NCBI GenBank assembly: GCA_902588895.1
Contig: CACIRC010000005.1
Span: 1-63,836, forward strand
Reading direction: 5' to 3'
DNA from: an uncultured Pelagibacteraceae bacterium
GTDB lineage: Bacteria > Pseudomonadota > Alphaproteobacteria > Pelagibacterales > Pelagibacteraceae
DNA length: 63,836 bases
Position numbers and translations under genes: made by a program. The notes under the pieces are model-generated. The model made no database searches, was not told the origin of the DNA, and worked only from the letters and a program-made list of their open reading frames with translations. Below are positions 24,996 to 31,759 of the stretch, piece after piece. Within the stretch, counting starts at the first letter, position 1. Each line of letters begins with the position of its first letter.

Positions 24996-25859
24996 GTGCC
25001 TCAACAATCATCATTAATTAACGTAATTTTATTAGCTGCTGGTGGTTTTTTTATGTTTGTGTGTATGGACTCTACAGCAAAGTATCTTGGAACAGTAATG
25101 CCTATCACTCAAGCAATTTGGGGTAGGTTTTTTTTTCACTTGTTGTCGTTAATTATTTTTTTTTTAATTTTTAAACCAAAAGTAAATTTAAAAAAAAATT
25201 TTAAAGTTCAAATAATTAGGTCAATACTAATGGTAACAGCTACCACTTTTATGTTTTATTCTTTGCAAAAATTTGACTTGGTAGACATTTACGTTGTTTT
25301 CTTTACAGCTCCTTTAATCGTCTCATTACTTTCAGCGTACTTTCTAAAAGATATCTTAAGTACTAAGGGTATACTTTTAATGCTGCTAAGTTTTGGCTCA
25401 ATTGTTTATTCATTAGGTCCAAGTATGAGAATATTTAGTTTAGATTTAATATTCCCAATTGTTCCACCAATTTGCTGGGCTCTTTATCAATTTTTCACTA
25501 AAGTGGTATCAGGTGATAATGATCCATTTGCTGCTATATTTTATACTTCAATTTTAGGTGCAATAATTTTTAGTATTTTTATATTTTTTAATTGGGTGCC
25601 ATTAGAGAAGAATATCTTTTGGCTTTATTTGGTAATTCTAGGTGTGGCAGGTTTTATAAGTCATTCTTTAATTATATATGCAATACAACTTTCTAACTTG
25701 TCATTTGTAACTAATTTTCAATATTCTCAATTAGTTTGGTCTACAATTATTAATTTCTTAATTTTCGGCGTACCTTTTGATTATAATAAAATTGTTGGGG
25801 TGATAGGAATTATTGTTTTTGGTATTATGTTCATAAGAACAGAAGGTAAAAAAAGTTAA
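24996..25859 (+). CDS. EamA/DMT-superfamily permease
   Basis: A 287-residue ten-helix drug/metabolite transporter made of two EamA repeats (about 10-135 and 148-280). Features include Met-Asp-Ser-x-Ala-Lys-Tyr-Leu in helix 1 and Thr-Gln-Ala-Ile-Trp-Gly-Arg-Phe at the start of helix 2. The predicted start is a GTG at 24996 with no strong ribosome binding site, so a start a few codons away is possible. Located between a sugar-acid dehydratase and a reductase, it may move an intermediate or related acid; this is inferred from position only. Confidence 0.82.
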   Translation: MPQQSSLINVILLAAGGFFMFVCMDSTAKYLGTVMPITQAIWGRFFFHLLSLIIFFLIFKPKVNLKKNFKVQIIRSILMVTATTFMFYSLQKFDLVDIYVVFFTAPLIVSLLSAYFLKDILSTKGILLMLLSFGSIVYSLGPSMRIFSLDLIFPIVPPICWALYQFFTKVVSGDNDPFAAIFYTSILGAIIFSIFIFFNWVPLEKNIFWLYLVILGVAGFISHSLIIYAIQLSNLSFVTNFQYSQLVWSTIINFLIFGVPFDYNKIVGVIGIIVFGIMFIRTEGKKS

Positions 25860-25873
25860 ATAGTGAGGTTTGA

Positions 25874-26731
25874 ATGAAAAATATAGGCTTTATCGGTGTT
25901 GGATATATGGGCTATGGAATAGCTAAAAATATTTTAAAACATAAAAATAAACTCTTTGTTATTGCTAATAAAAATAGAAAACCAATTGAGAAAATTGTTA
26001 GCGATGGAGCTGAAGAAGTAAAATCTTTTGAAGATTTTTCCACTAAAAATTTAGATGCAATGTTCATGTGTGTTACCAATACTCCCATAGCGAAATTAAT
26101 TTCTGAAAAAATATCTGATATTTTGGATAGTAAAACTTTAATTATTGATATCACTACTCATAATAAAACAGGATCAATGGAAACAGAGGAAATATTCAAA
26201 GCAAAAAAAATTAATTATGTTGAATGTCCTGTAATGGGAGGACCCGTTCAAGCTGAGCAAGGTATACTAGGGGGTATTGTTGGAGCATCAGATGAAAATT
26301 TTAAAATGGCTGAGCCATACTTTAAATTTTTCTGTAAAGAATATTTTCACTTTGGACCTGTTGGAATGGGAGCAAAATCTAAGCTTTTAAATAATTTTTT
26401 ATCCCTTGGAAATGCTGCCTTAGTTAATCATTTAGCTAAAAGCGCTACTGAAATGGGTTTAGATTTAAAAAAAGTATTTGATGTTGCAAAACTTGGCTCT
26501 GGAAATTCTGCAGCACTTAATAGAGTTTTTGATAATCTGTTAAAAGGTGATTTTACTGGATTTAAATTCACGGCAAGTAATTCTGTAAAAGATCTAACTT
26601 ATATTCAAGATTTATTAAAAGAATTTCCTGAAGCTGAAAAAGTTGCCGAAGTTAATAAAAATTATTTCCAAAAAGCTGTTGATGATGGTTACGGGGAAAA
26701 TTTTATTAGTGAATTAATTAATAAAAAATAA
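25874..26731 (+). CDS. Second 3-hydroxyisobutyrate dehydrogenase family protein
   Basis: A 285-residue beta-hydroxyacid dehydrogenase, with Gly-Phe-Ile-Gly-Val-Gly-Tyr-Met-Gly for the cofactor, Glu-Cys-Pro-Val-Met-Gly-Gly-Pro at the substrate motif, and Gly-Met-Gly-Ala-Lys-Ser-Lys-Leu-Leu-Asn-Asn around the catalytic Lys. Substitution of the usual Asp-Ala-Pro-Val-Ser-Gly by Glu-Cys-Pro-Val-Met-Gly suggests a substrate different from that of the relative at 16721. A TGAGG element precedes the ATG. It ends the plus-strand part of the sugar-acid locus. Confidence 0.87.
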   Translation: MKNIGFIGVGYMGYGIAKNILKHKNKLFVIANKNRKPIEKIVSDGAEEVKSFEDFSTKNLDAMFMCVTNTPIAKLISEKISDILDSKTLIIDITTHNKTGSMETEEIFKAKKINYVECPVMGGPVQAEQGILGGIVGASDENFKMAEPYFKFFCKEYFHFGPVGMGAKSKLLNNFLSLGNAALVNHLAKSATEMGLDLKKVFDVAKLGSGNSAALNRVFDNLLKGDFTGFKFTASNSVKDLTYIQDLLKEFPEAEKVAEVNKNYFQKAVDDGYGENFISELINKK

Positions 26732-26865
26732 TTTAGGAAGTAACTTAAGTTAGCGGGAATCTACTAAAGCACTAGGTTGTATTCAATAAATATATTTGCA
26801 CAAAACTAAAATAAATTAATTGAAATTGTATAAATTATAATTACCTTTTTTATAGAAGGAGGTTT

Positions 26866-26895
26866 ATGTTATTACTTTCACCACCTGATACTTAG
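26866..26895 (+). CDS. Nine-residue leader-peptide-like ORF
   Basis: ATG at 26866, nine codons encoding Met-Leu-Leu-Leu-Ser-Pro-Pro-Asp-Thr, then TAG. It is preceded by AGAAGGAGGTTT, among the strongest ribosome binding sites in the window. The Pro-Pro pair and downstream stems are reminiscent of leader peptides that sense translation, but nothing downstream on this strand would be controlled. It may be a real micropeptide or part of an RNA structure. Confidence 0.35.
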   Translation: MLLLSPPDT

Positions 26896-26971
26896 CTGAA
26901 CAGCTTTTCATTTGAAAAATATAACGAAAATAAATTCCTCTCGGGATTATAATGCCAAAGAGGCAAAACAA

Positions 26972-27011
26972 GGGAGCTCTTTAGGTATACACTTAAAGAG
27001 CGCACCCTTTT
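26972..27011 (+). terminator. Rho-independent terminator, possibly bidirectional
   Basis: GCTCTTTAGGT-ATAC-ACTTAAAGAGC forms an 11-bp stem with one G-U pair (26976-27001). It is flanked by GGG and CCC that can extend it, and followed by TTTT. It lies just beyond the stop of the minus-strand gene at 27016, and the opposite strand also has a T-rich stretch, so it may serve both directions. Confidence 0.75.
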
Positions 27012-27015
27012 AAAG

Positions 27016-27543
27016 CTAATTTACTGATTTTAATATTTCTAGTGGTAGTGGAGCTTCTGGGTATTTTTTTTGACACAACTTTTCATAGTTTTCACAAAAA
27101 CTCATGATAGTTTTTTGAACTTCTTTTTTATTTTTATTAGAAAAATTAAGCTCTTTAATTAATTCACTGCAACTTTTTTCTAATTCTATTATTTGCTCTC
27201 CTGAAAAAAATTCTCCTGTTTCTATTTCCCAATAAGTGTCCTCAAGCTCATCATCGCTTAAATCATTTAATTTTTGTTGTAATAATTTTATGGTCTCGTC
27301 CTCAGTTTCCTTCTCTCTCATGGGAGAATTTTTAAGTTTTCCAAGGCATTTATCTCTTAACCCATCAATAAAATGAAAATAAGGTTTACCTTCTGAAAAA
27401 TCTCTAAAATGATTTGTGTTAAAATATTTATCAATAGCTGTTTCTGTTGAAACCTTTTCTTTGCCCTTAATTATAGCTACCTGAACATAAACTTCCTGGC
27501 TAATATATTCTTCAATATGATCTTTAACTTTTTGAGGTATCAT
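27016..27543 (-). CDS. Uncharacterised 175-residue cytoplasmic protein
   Basis: A highly charged helical protein with no signal peptide or membrane segment. The central part (about 75-130) is strongly acidic and probably coiled, with Lys-Leu-Leu-Gln-Gln-Lys-Leu-Asn-Asp-Leu-Ser-Asp-Asp-Glu-Leu. It has Cys at about residues 66, 125, 149 and 156 without a recognisable metal motif. I do not recognise the family. It is 13 bases downstream of the cytochrome c'-like gene and probably shares its mRNA. Confidence 0.6.
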   Translation of the reverse strand: MIPQKVKDHIEEYISQEVYVQVAIIKGKEKVSTETAIDKYFNTNHFRDFSEGKPYFHFIDGLRDKCLGKLKNSPMREKETEDETIKLLQQKLNDLSDDELEDTYWEIETGEFFSGEQIIELEKSCSELIKELNFSNKNKKEVQKTIMSFCENYEKLCQKKYPEAPLPLEILKSVN

Positions 27544-27556
27544 TCTTACTTAATAA

Positions 27557-28024
27557 CTAATGTTCTTCTCTATACCTGCTGTGACAAGCCTTACAATTAC
27601 TCCACATAAATTGTTTCAGGGTTCCTCTTATATCATCGGCATCTTCAATAACAGATGTGAGTTTTATCATATCCTCAGATGCTTTTGTCATTAATGCATT
27701 AAAAGCGTCTTTTTCTTCCCAAACAGTTGGTAAAGCTTCAGTGTCAAATTCATCTTCAGTGCTTTCGGGAAATAGCTCTATCAAAACTTTATAATTTTCA
27801 CTCATTTCAATCATTAGTTTTTTTGCTTTTTCAAAATCTCCTTTAGATGAAAAAGCTTGAACCCTTTTAGCTGTACTATAGTTTTTACTAAATAATGCTT
27901 GTCTACTTTTAACAATATCCTCAACTGTTAATTCGGCATTACTAGATGAGACGAAAAATATGCTTAAAATTGATAATAAAATTATTTTAATATATTTTTT
28001 TATGTGATTAAATAAATTATGCAT
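27557..28024 (-). CDS. Cytochrome c'-like periplasmic haem protein
   Basis: A 155-residue exported cytochrome. The signal peptide ends Ser-Ser-Ser-Asn-Ala near residue 30. The single haem c site is Cys144-Lys-Ala-Cys147-His148 close to the C-terminus, followed by Ser-Arg-Tyr-Arg, the position and context of cytochrome c' and c-556 four-helix bundles. Its divergent neighbour is a cytochrome b561, a likely electron partner. The start codon shares a six-base ATGCAT with that of the b561 gene. No other Met precedes the signal peptide core, which supports this start. Confidence 0.85.
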   Translation of the reverse strand: MHNLFNHIKKYIKIILLSILSIFFVSSSNAELTVEDIVKSRQALFSKNYSTAKRVQAFSSKGDFEKAKKLMIEMSENYKVLIELFPESTEDEFDTEALPTVWEEKDAFNALMTKASEDMIKLTSVIEDADDIRGTLKQFMWSNCKACHSRYREEH

Positions 28025-28546
28025 GTAACAAATACCCTAACAGAGTATGGCATTATATCAAAAGCGTTACATTGGCTCAGCGCAATTATTCTTTTTATAC
28101 AAATACCTTTAGGGTTCTATCTAGTGGATTTAGATTTTGGTGATCAAAGAATAACCATTGAAGATATACACGTTACGCTAGGTTTAACTGTTTTTTATAT
28201 TATAATAATAAGGTTAATAAATAATATACTTAATCCAACTCCGAAATTAGATCCAAGTATTTTTAAAGGACAAAGATTTCTCGCAAAGATGAATCATGTG
28301 CTTTTATATATTGCTATTTTAGCAATAACAATTTCAGGAATTTTAAAAAAATTATTTAACGGGGAGACATTAACAATATTGTTTAGAGAAATTCAAATTA
28401 ATGAAAATTTTGATTTAGCAGATCAGTTTTATGAAATTCATATTCTTTCAAATTATACCCTTATCGGTTTAATAGTGCTTCATATAACTGCTGTTATTAT
28501 TCACAAACTATTTTTTGGGGACAATTTATTAAAAAGAATTCTTTAA
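28019..28546 (+). CDS. Cytochrome b561 family membrane protein
   Basis: A 175-residue four-helix di-haem b protein that moves electrons between the membrane quinone pool and a periplasmic carrier. Candidate haem ligands are the His in Ala-Leu-His-Trp-Leu-Ser (helix 1), Ile-His-Val-Thr-Leu-Gly (helix 2) and the two His in Leu-His-Ile-Thr-Ala-Val-Ile-Ile-His-Lys (helix 4), as in bacterial YodB/CybB proteins. It starts at ATG 28019, six bases inside the divergent cytochrome c' gene, so its promoter must lie within that gene. Confidence 0.88.
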   Translation: MHVTNTLTEYGIISKALHWLSAIILFIQIPLGFYLVDLDFGDQRITIEDIHVTLGLTVFYIIIIRLINNILNPTPKLDPSIFKGQRFLAKMNHVLLYIAILAITISGILKKLFNGETLTILFREIQINENFDLADQFYEIHILSNYTLIGLIVLHITAVIIHKLFFGDNLLKRIL

Positions 28547-28548
28547 TC

Positions 28549-28986
28549 TTAATGACAAGCAATTCCAAATTTTTTTAATCTCCAATAATTATAAGGCCAA
28601 GGAGTTAAAAAACCTACAATCAGCATTATTGGCACCACCCACCATGTTAAAATTGCGCCTCCAGTTAAAACATAGTCAGTTAAATTCATCATGATTTCCA
28701 TACTAATCATTGAAATTAAACTCATGCCACAAGCTGTTTTGAATGCATTAACAAAATTAAAATTTTGTGTCATTAAAATTATTGTTTCTAAAATGATACT
28801 TGTAATCAATCCGTTTATGATTGCTAAAATCATTATTCCTAAAACAGGAAAAGGAATTTGAGTTAATTGAAAAAATAATATTGTTCCAAAGTCTCCAATT
28901 GCACAACCTAGTACACACCAAGCTGTATTTTTTGCGCTTCTTTTCCAGGTATGTCTACAAGACCAATGAAATGTAGAGGTATTCAT
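28549..28986 (-). CDS. DUF4396 membrane protein
   Basis: A 145-residue membrane protein with about four helices. Family features are the N-terminal His-Trp-Ser-Cys-Arg-His-Thr-Trp-Lys-Arg-Ser-Ala-Lys-Asn-Thr, the Cys-Ala-Ile-Gly-Asp-Phe-Gly segment, and the C-terminal Pro-Tyr-Asn-Tyr-Trp-Arg-Leu-Lys-Lys-Phe-Gly-x-Ala-Cys-His. The conserved Cys and His at both ends suggest metal binding, but no function is established. It diverges from the persulfide-dioxygenase-like gene across 22 bases and converges with the b561 gene two bases away. Confidence 0.85.
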   Translation of the reverse strand: MNTSTFHWSCRHTWKRSAKNTAWCVLGCAIGDFGTILFFQLTQIPFPVLGIMILAIINGLITSIILETIILMTQNFNFVNAFKTACGMSLISMISMEIMMNLTDYVLTGGAILTWWVVPIMLIVGFLTPWPYNYWRLKKFGIACH

Positions 28987-29008
28987 TATAATTTGATATT
29001 AATGATAA

Positions 29009-29692
29009 ATGATTTTTAGACAAGTTTTCGATAATAAATCATCAACTTATACTTATTTAATTGCATCGGCAAAAGGTCGCGAGGCAGTCATAATTGATCC
29101 AGTAATAGAGAATGTTGATAGTTACATTAAGTTACTTCATGAATTAGATTTGAAACTAGTGAAGGTAATAGACACACATATTCATGCTGATCATATAACT
29201 GGTGCAAGTAAACTCAAGCAAGCAACAAATTGCTCTACGCTAATGGGGGAACACACCCCTGCTGATACTGTAGAAATTAAAGTAAAAGATGATGAAATAA
29301 TAAAAATTGATCAAATAGAAATCAAAGCGATGTATACACCGGGTCATACATCTGACAGTTATAGTTTCTTAATGGATAGCTATTTATTTTCAGGGGATAC
29401 TCTTTTAATTAATGGCACTGGTCGAACTGATTTTCAAAATGGTAGTTCAAAAGATGCTTACAACTCAATCTTTAATAGATTGTTAAAATTACCTGAGGAC
29501 ACCATTTTGTATCCTGGTCATGACTATAACGGCAAAGAATCAAGTACAATTGGTAATGAAAAAAAATTTAATCCTAGATTACAAGTTGATAATGTAGATG
29601 AGTATGTAGAGCTCATGTCAAATCTTAATTTAGCAAAACCAAAATTGATAGATATCAATGTAAGTAGAAATATAAAATTAGGTGCTAATTAA
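29009..29692 (+). CDS. Persulfide dioxygenase-like metallo-beta-lactamase-fold protein (ETHE1 type)
   Basis: A 227-residue MBL-fold protein. The metal motif is Thr-His-Ile-His-Ala-Asp-His near residues 56-62, with His in Pro-Gly-His-Thr-Ser-Asp-Ser, Asp in Ser-Gly-Asp-Thr-Leu and His in Tyr-Pro-Gly-His-Asp-Tyr. The Asn-Gly-Thr-Gly-Arg-Thr-Asp-Phe-Gln segment is characteristic of the ETHE1 group, which oxidises glutathione persulfide to sulfite with a mononuclear iron. It would detoxify reduced sulfur from cysteine or DMSP metabolism. It converges with azlD, overlapping by eight bases. Confidence 0.85.
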   Translation: MIFRQVFDNKSSTYTYLIASAKGREAVIIDPVIENVDSYIKLLHELDLKLVKVIDTHIHADHITGASKLKQATNCSTLMGEHTPADTVEIKVKDDEIIKIDQIEIKAMYTPGHTSDSYSFLMDSYLFSGDTLLINGTGRTDFQNGSSKDAYNSIFNRLLKLPEDTILYPGHDYNGKESSTIGNEKKFNPRLQVDNVDEYVELMSNLNLAKPKLIDINVSRNIKLGAN

Positions 29693-30002
29693 ATACTACA
29701 AATATTAAAAACCAATAAGAAACTAATCCAGCTGAAATTGTTGCAATAATATTTTTTGAAAAATAACCTACAATAACAGCAACTAATGCTCCAAAAATTT
29801 TAGGATCATTCATTTCTATGAAAGTTCCAAAATCATTTATAAATATTCCTGGAAATATTATTGCTGGGAACACTGCTGAAGGAACATATTCTAAGACTGC
29901 TTTAATTTTATCCCCCAACATATCTCTGCTAATTAAAGCAATCATAGTCATTCTAGTAAAGTAAGTTAATATTCCAGCAAAAATAATTGATGTAAGAGTC
30001 AT
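29685..30002 (-). CDS. azlD: Branched-chain amino acid exporter small subunit
   Basis: A 105-residue AzlD-type protein with four short transmembrane helices and the Tyr-Phe-Thr-Arg-Met and Tyr-Val-Pro-Ser-Ala-Val-Phe-Pro-Ala-Ile motifs of the family. It pairs with AzlC, overlapping that gene by four bases. Known AzlCD/YgaZH pairs export branched-chain amino acids; the substrate here is not proven. Confidence 0.9.
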   Translation of the reverse strand: MTLTSIIFAGILTYFTRMTMIALISRDMLGDKIKAVLEYVPSAVFPAIIFPGIFINDFGTFIEMNDPKIFGALVAVIVGYFSKNIIATISAGLVSYWFLIFVVFN

Positions 30003-30685
30003 TTTTTTAACCTCAACAATAGTGCAGCTACAAATAAAGCAATTACTGGAGAAATAATTATGTAAGATTTAAATGGAGCGTCAAAAAATAAAAGTGAGCT
30101 TAAACCACAAGTAATCATTACAATTACATGATCTAATTTTTTTAAATCCTGAACAACAATTGCTATAAACGTTAGAGGAATTGCAAATTTTAATCCAAGT
30201 TCCTCTGGAACAAATGATCCTAGAACAATGCCTGATAATGTTGCTATCTGCCAACAAACCCACATAGTACAACCTGTGCCAATTAAATGATAATGTAAAA
30301 ATTCTTCACTTCTATTTTTTTTGAAAAATTTATTAGACTCAGCAAATCCTTGATCTACAACAACATAAGAAATTAATAATTTTTTTATAAAAGATAATTT
30401 TTCTAAATATTCAGATAAAACTGCTCCATATAACAGATGTCGAGAATTTATAATACCAACAGAAGCAACCGCAACTAAACTAGATGCACCGCCCGATAAT
30501 AATTGTAAAAATACTATCTGTGAAGCTCCTCCAAAAATTATGAAAGACATCACGTAGACTAAATATGGGTGAAATCCAAGTTCAACCCCGATTGCTCCAC
30601 AAATTATTCCAAATGGAATTACTGAGAGCATATGAGGAGAAATATCCAACATCCCTCGAGTAAATAATTGTTTTTTAGTAAGCAT
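29999..30685 (-). CDS. azlC: Branched-chain amino acid exporter large subunit
   Basis: A 228-residue AzlC/YgaZ-type protein with about seven transmembrane segments. Typical stretches are Pro-Phe-Gly-Ile-Ile-Cys-Gly-Ala near residue 24, Ile-Phe-Gly-Gly-Ala-Ser-Gln near 50, Asn-Ser-Arg-His-Leu-Leu-Tyr-Gly-Ala near 80 and Asp-Gln-Gly-Phe-Ala near 111. It lies 12 bases after the iron ABC ATPase gene on the same strand and may be transcribed with it, although the functions seem unrelated. Confidence 0.9.
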   Translation of the reverse strand: MLTKKQLFTRGMLDISPHMLSVIPFGIICGAIGVELGFHPYLVYVMSFIIFGGASQIVFLQLLSGGASSLVAVASVGIINSRHLLYGAVLSEYLEKLSFIKKLLISYVVVDQGFAESNKFFKKNRSEEFLHYHLIGTGCTMWVCWQIATLSGIVLGSFVPEELGLKFAIPLTFIAIVVQDLKKLDHVIVMITCGLSSLLFFDAPFKSYIIISPVIALFVAALLLRLKK

Positions 30686-30697
30686 TTGCTTGTTTTA

Positions 30698-31759
30698 TTA
30701 AAAACAAACTATGTGATCAATATGAATCGGTCTTTTAATTCCAAACTTTTCATCAGCTTCATGTTGATGCTCATGATGAGAATGGACAAAAACTGGAATT
30801 AATAAATCGCTATTGGTTTTTAAAGTATAGATAAAGTTTGTTCCTCTAAATTTTCGATCAACTACTTCTAGCTTTAGATTGCTTTTATCATCATGCTCAA
30901 GGTCTTCTGGTTGTAATAATAATTGCACATTTGAACCTTTTGGATAATGCTTAATAAAATTACCTTTAATTGTTCCAAGATCGTCGTTTTCTAATGAGTT
31001 TTCTCCTGTTACTTTTGCTGGGATTAAAATGCCACGATTTAAAAAATTTACTACTTCGACTGAATTTGGAAAATGATAAACATTATAAGGATCATCAAAC
31101 TGTTTAATTTGGCCCTCTAATATAATTGCACATTTGGTACCAAGGTAAAAAGCTTCATATGAGTCATGAGTAACAATTATTGTTGTAATTTTTAATTTGC
31201 TTAATAATTTTTTTAATCTTACTTGAATTTCTTCTTTAAAACTTTGGTCTACATTAGATAGCGGTTCATCTAAAAGCAAAAGATCAGGTTGAGTTAATAA
31301 CGATCTTGCAAGTGAAGCTCTTTGCGCCTCCCCTGCGCTAATTTCATGAGGAAATTTTGGTAATATTTTTTCTATATCAAGAAAATCTATAATCTCCTTA
31401 AAACTAAGCTTTTTCTTTCTTTTTCCTTTATTTCTCTCAGCTCCTAATAAAATATTTTTTTCAACTGTATAATGAGGAAATAAACTGTTATCCTGAAAAG
31501 CTAAAGATATGTTTCTATCTTCAGGTTCAACGTGTTTATCTTTGGACGATAATAATTTTCCATTTAATTTAATTAAACCTTTATCAATTTTTTCTAAACC
31601 AGCTATAGTTCTAAGTATTGTAGTTTTTCCAATTCCTGAAGGACCAAGAATACATAAAGTATCCCCTTCTTTTTCAATAGCAAAAGATGCATTCTTGACT
31701 TTAATCTTTCCACCTATAGTGAAATCAACATTTTTAATCTCTAAATAACTATCGCTCAT
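30698..31759 (-). CDS. fbpC: Ferric iron ABC transporter ATP-binding protein
   Basis: A 353-residue ABC ATPase. Walker A is Gly-Pro-Ser-Gly-Ile-Gly-Lys-Thr-Thr near residue 38, the signature is the variant Glu-Ile-Ser-Ala-Gly-Glu-Ala-Gln, and Walker B is Leu-Leu-Leu-Leu-Asp-Glu-Pro. A TOBE-like regulatory domain follows from about 240. The C-terminal region contains His-Ser-His-His-Glu-His-Gln-His and two more His near the end, a possible metal-binding patch. It overlaps the permease gene by 11 bases and powers the same importer. Confidence 0.9.
   Translation of the reverse strand: MSDSYLEIKNVDFTIGGKIKVKNASFAIEKEGDTLCILGPSGIGKTTILRTIAGLEKIDKGLIKLNGKLLSSKDKHVEPEDRNISLAFQDNSLFPHYTVEKNILLGAERNKGKRKKKLSFKEIIDFLDIEKILPKFPHEISAGEAQRASLARSLLTQPDLLLLDEPLSNVDQSFKEEIQVRLKKLLSKLKITTIIVTHDSYEAFYLGTKCAIILEGQIKQFDDPYNVYHFPNSVEVVNFLNRGILIPAKVTGENSLENDDLGTIKGNFIKHYPKGSNVQLLLQPEDLEHDDKSNLKLEVVDRKFRGTNFIYTLKTNSDLLIPVFVHSHHEHQHEADEKFGIKRPIHIDHIVCF

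Larger units (their letters stand above)
26848..27011 (+). ncRNA. Candidate small structured RNA with its own terminator
   Basis: The 284-base spacer 26732-27015 holds ordered signals: a TATAAT at 26836-26841, a near-perfect ribosome binding site with a 9-codon reading frame, a small hairpin AGCTG-AA-CAGCT (26894-26905), a stem CCTCT/AGAGG (26937-26963) and a strong terminal hairpin (26976-27001) followed by CCCTTTT. The boundaries are guesses from the -10 box and the terminator. It matches no riboswitch class that I can recognise. It could instead be a leader and terminator cut off from its gene, or the 3' end of the convergent gene. Confidence 0.45.

Noticed and set aside
26732..27015. tRNA, tmRNA or a named riboswitch in the longest spacer
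   Set aside because: No cloverleaf, CCA end or recognisable riboswitch core could be traced by eye; left as an unclassified RNA candidate.
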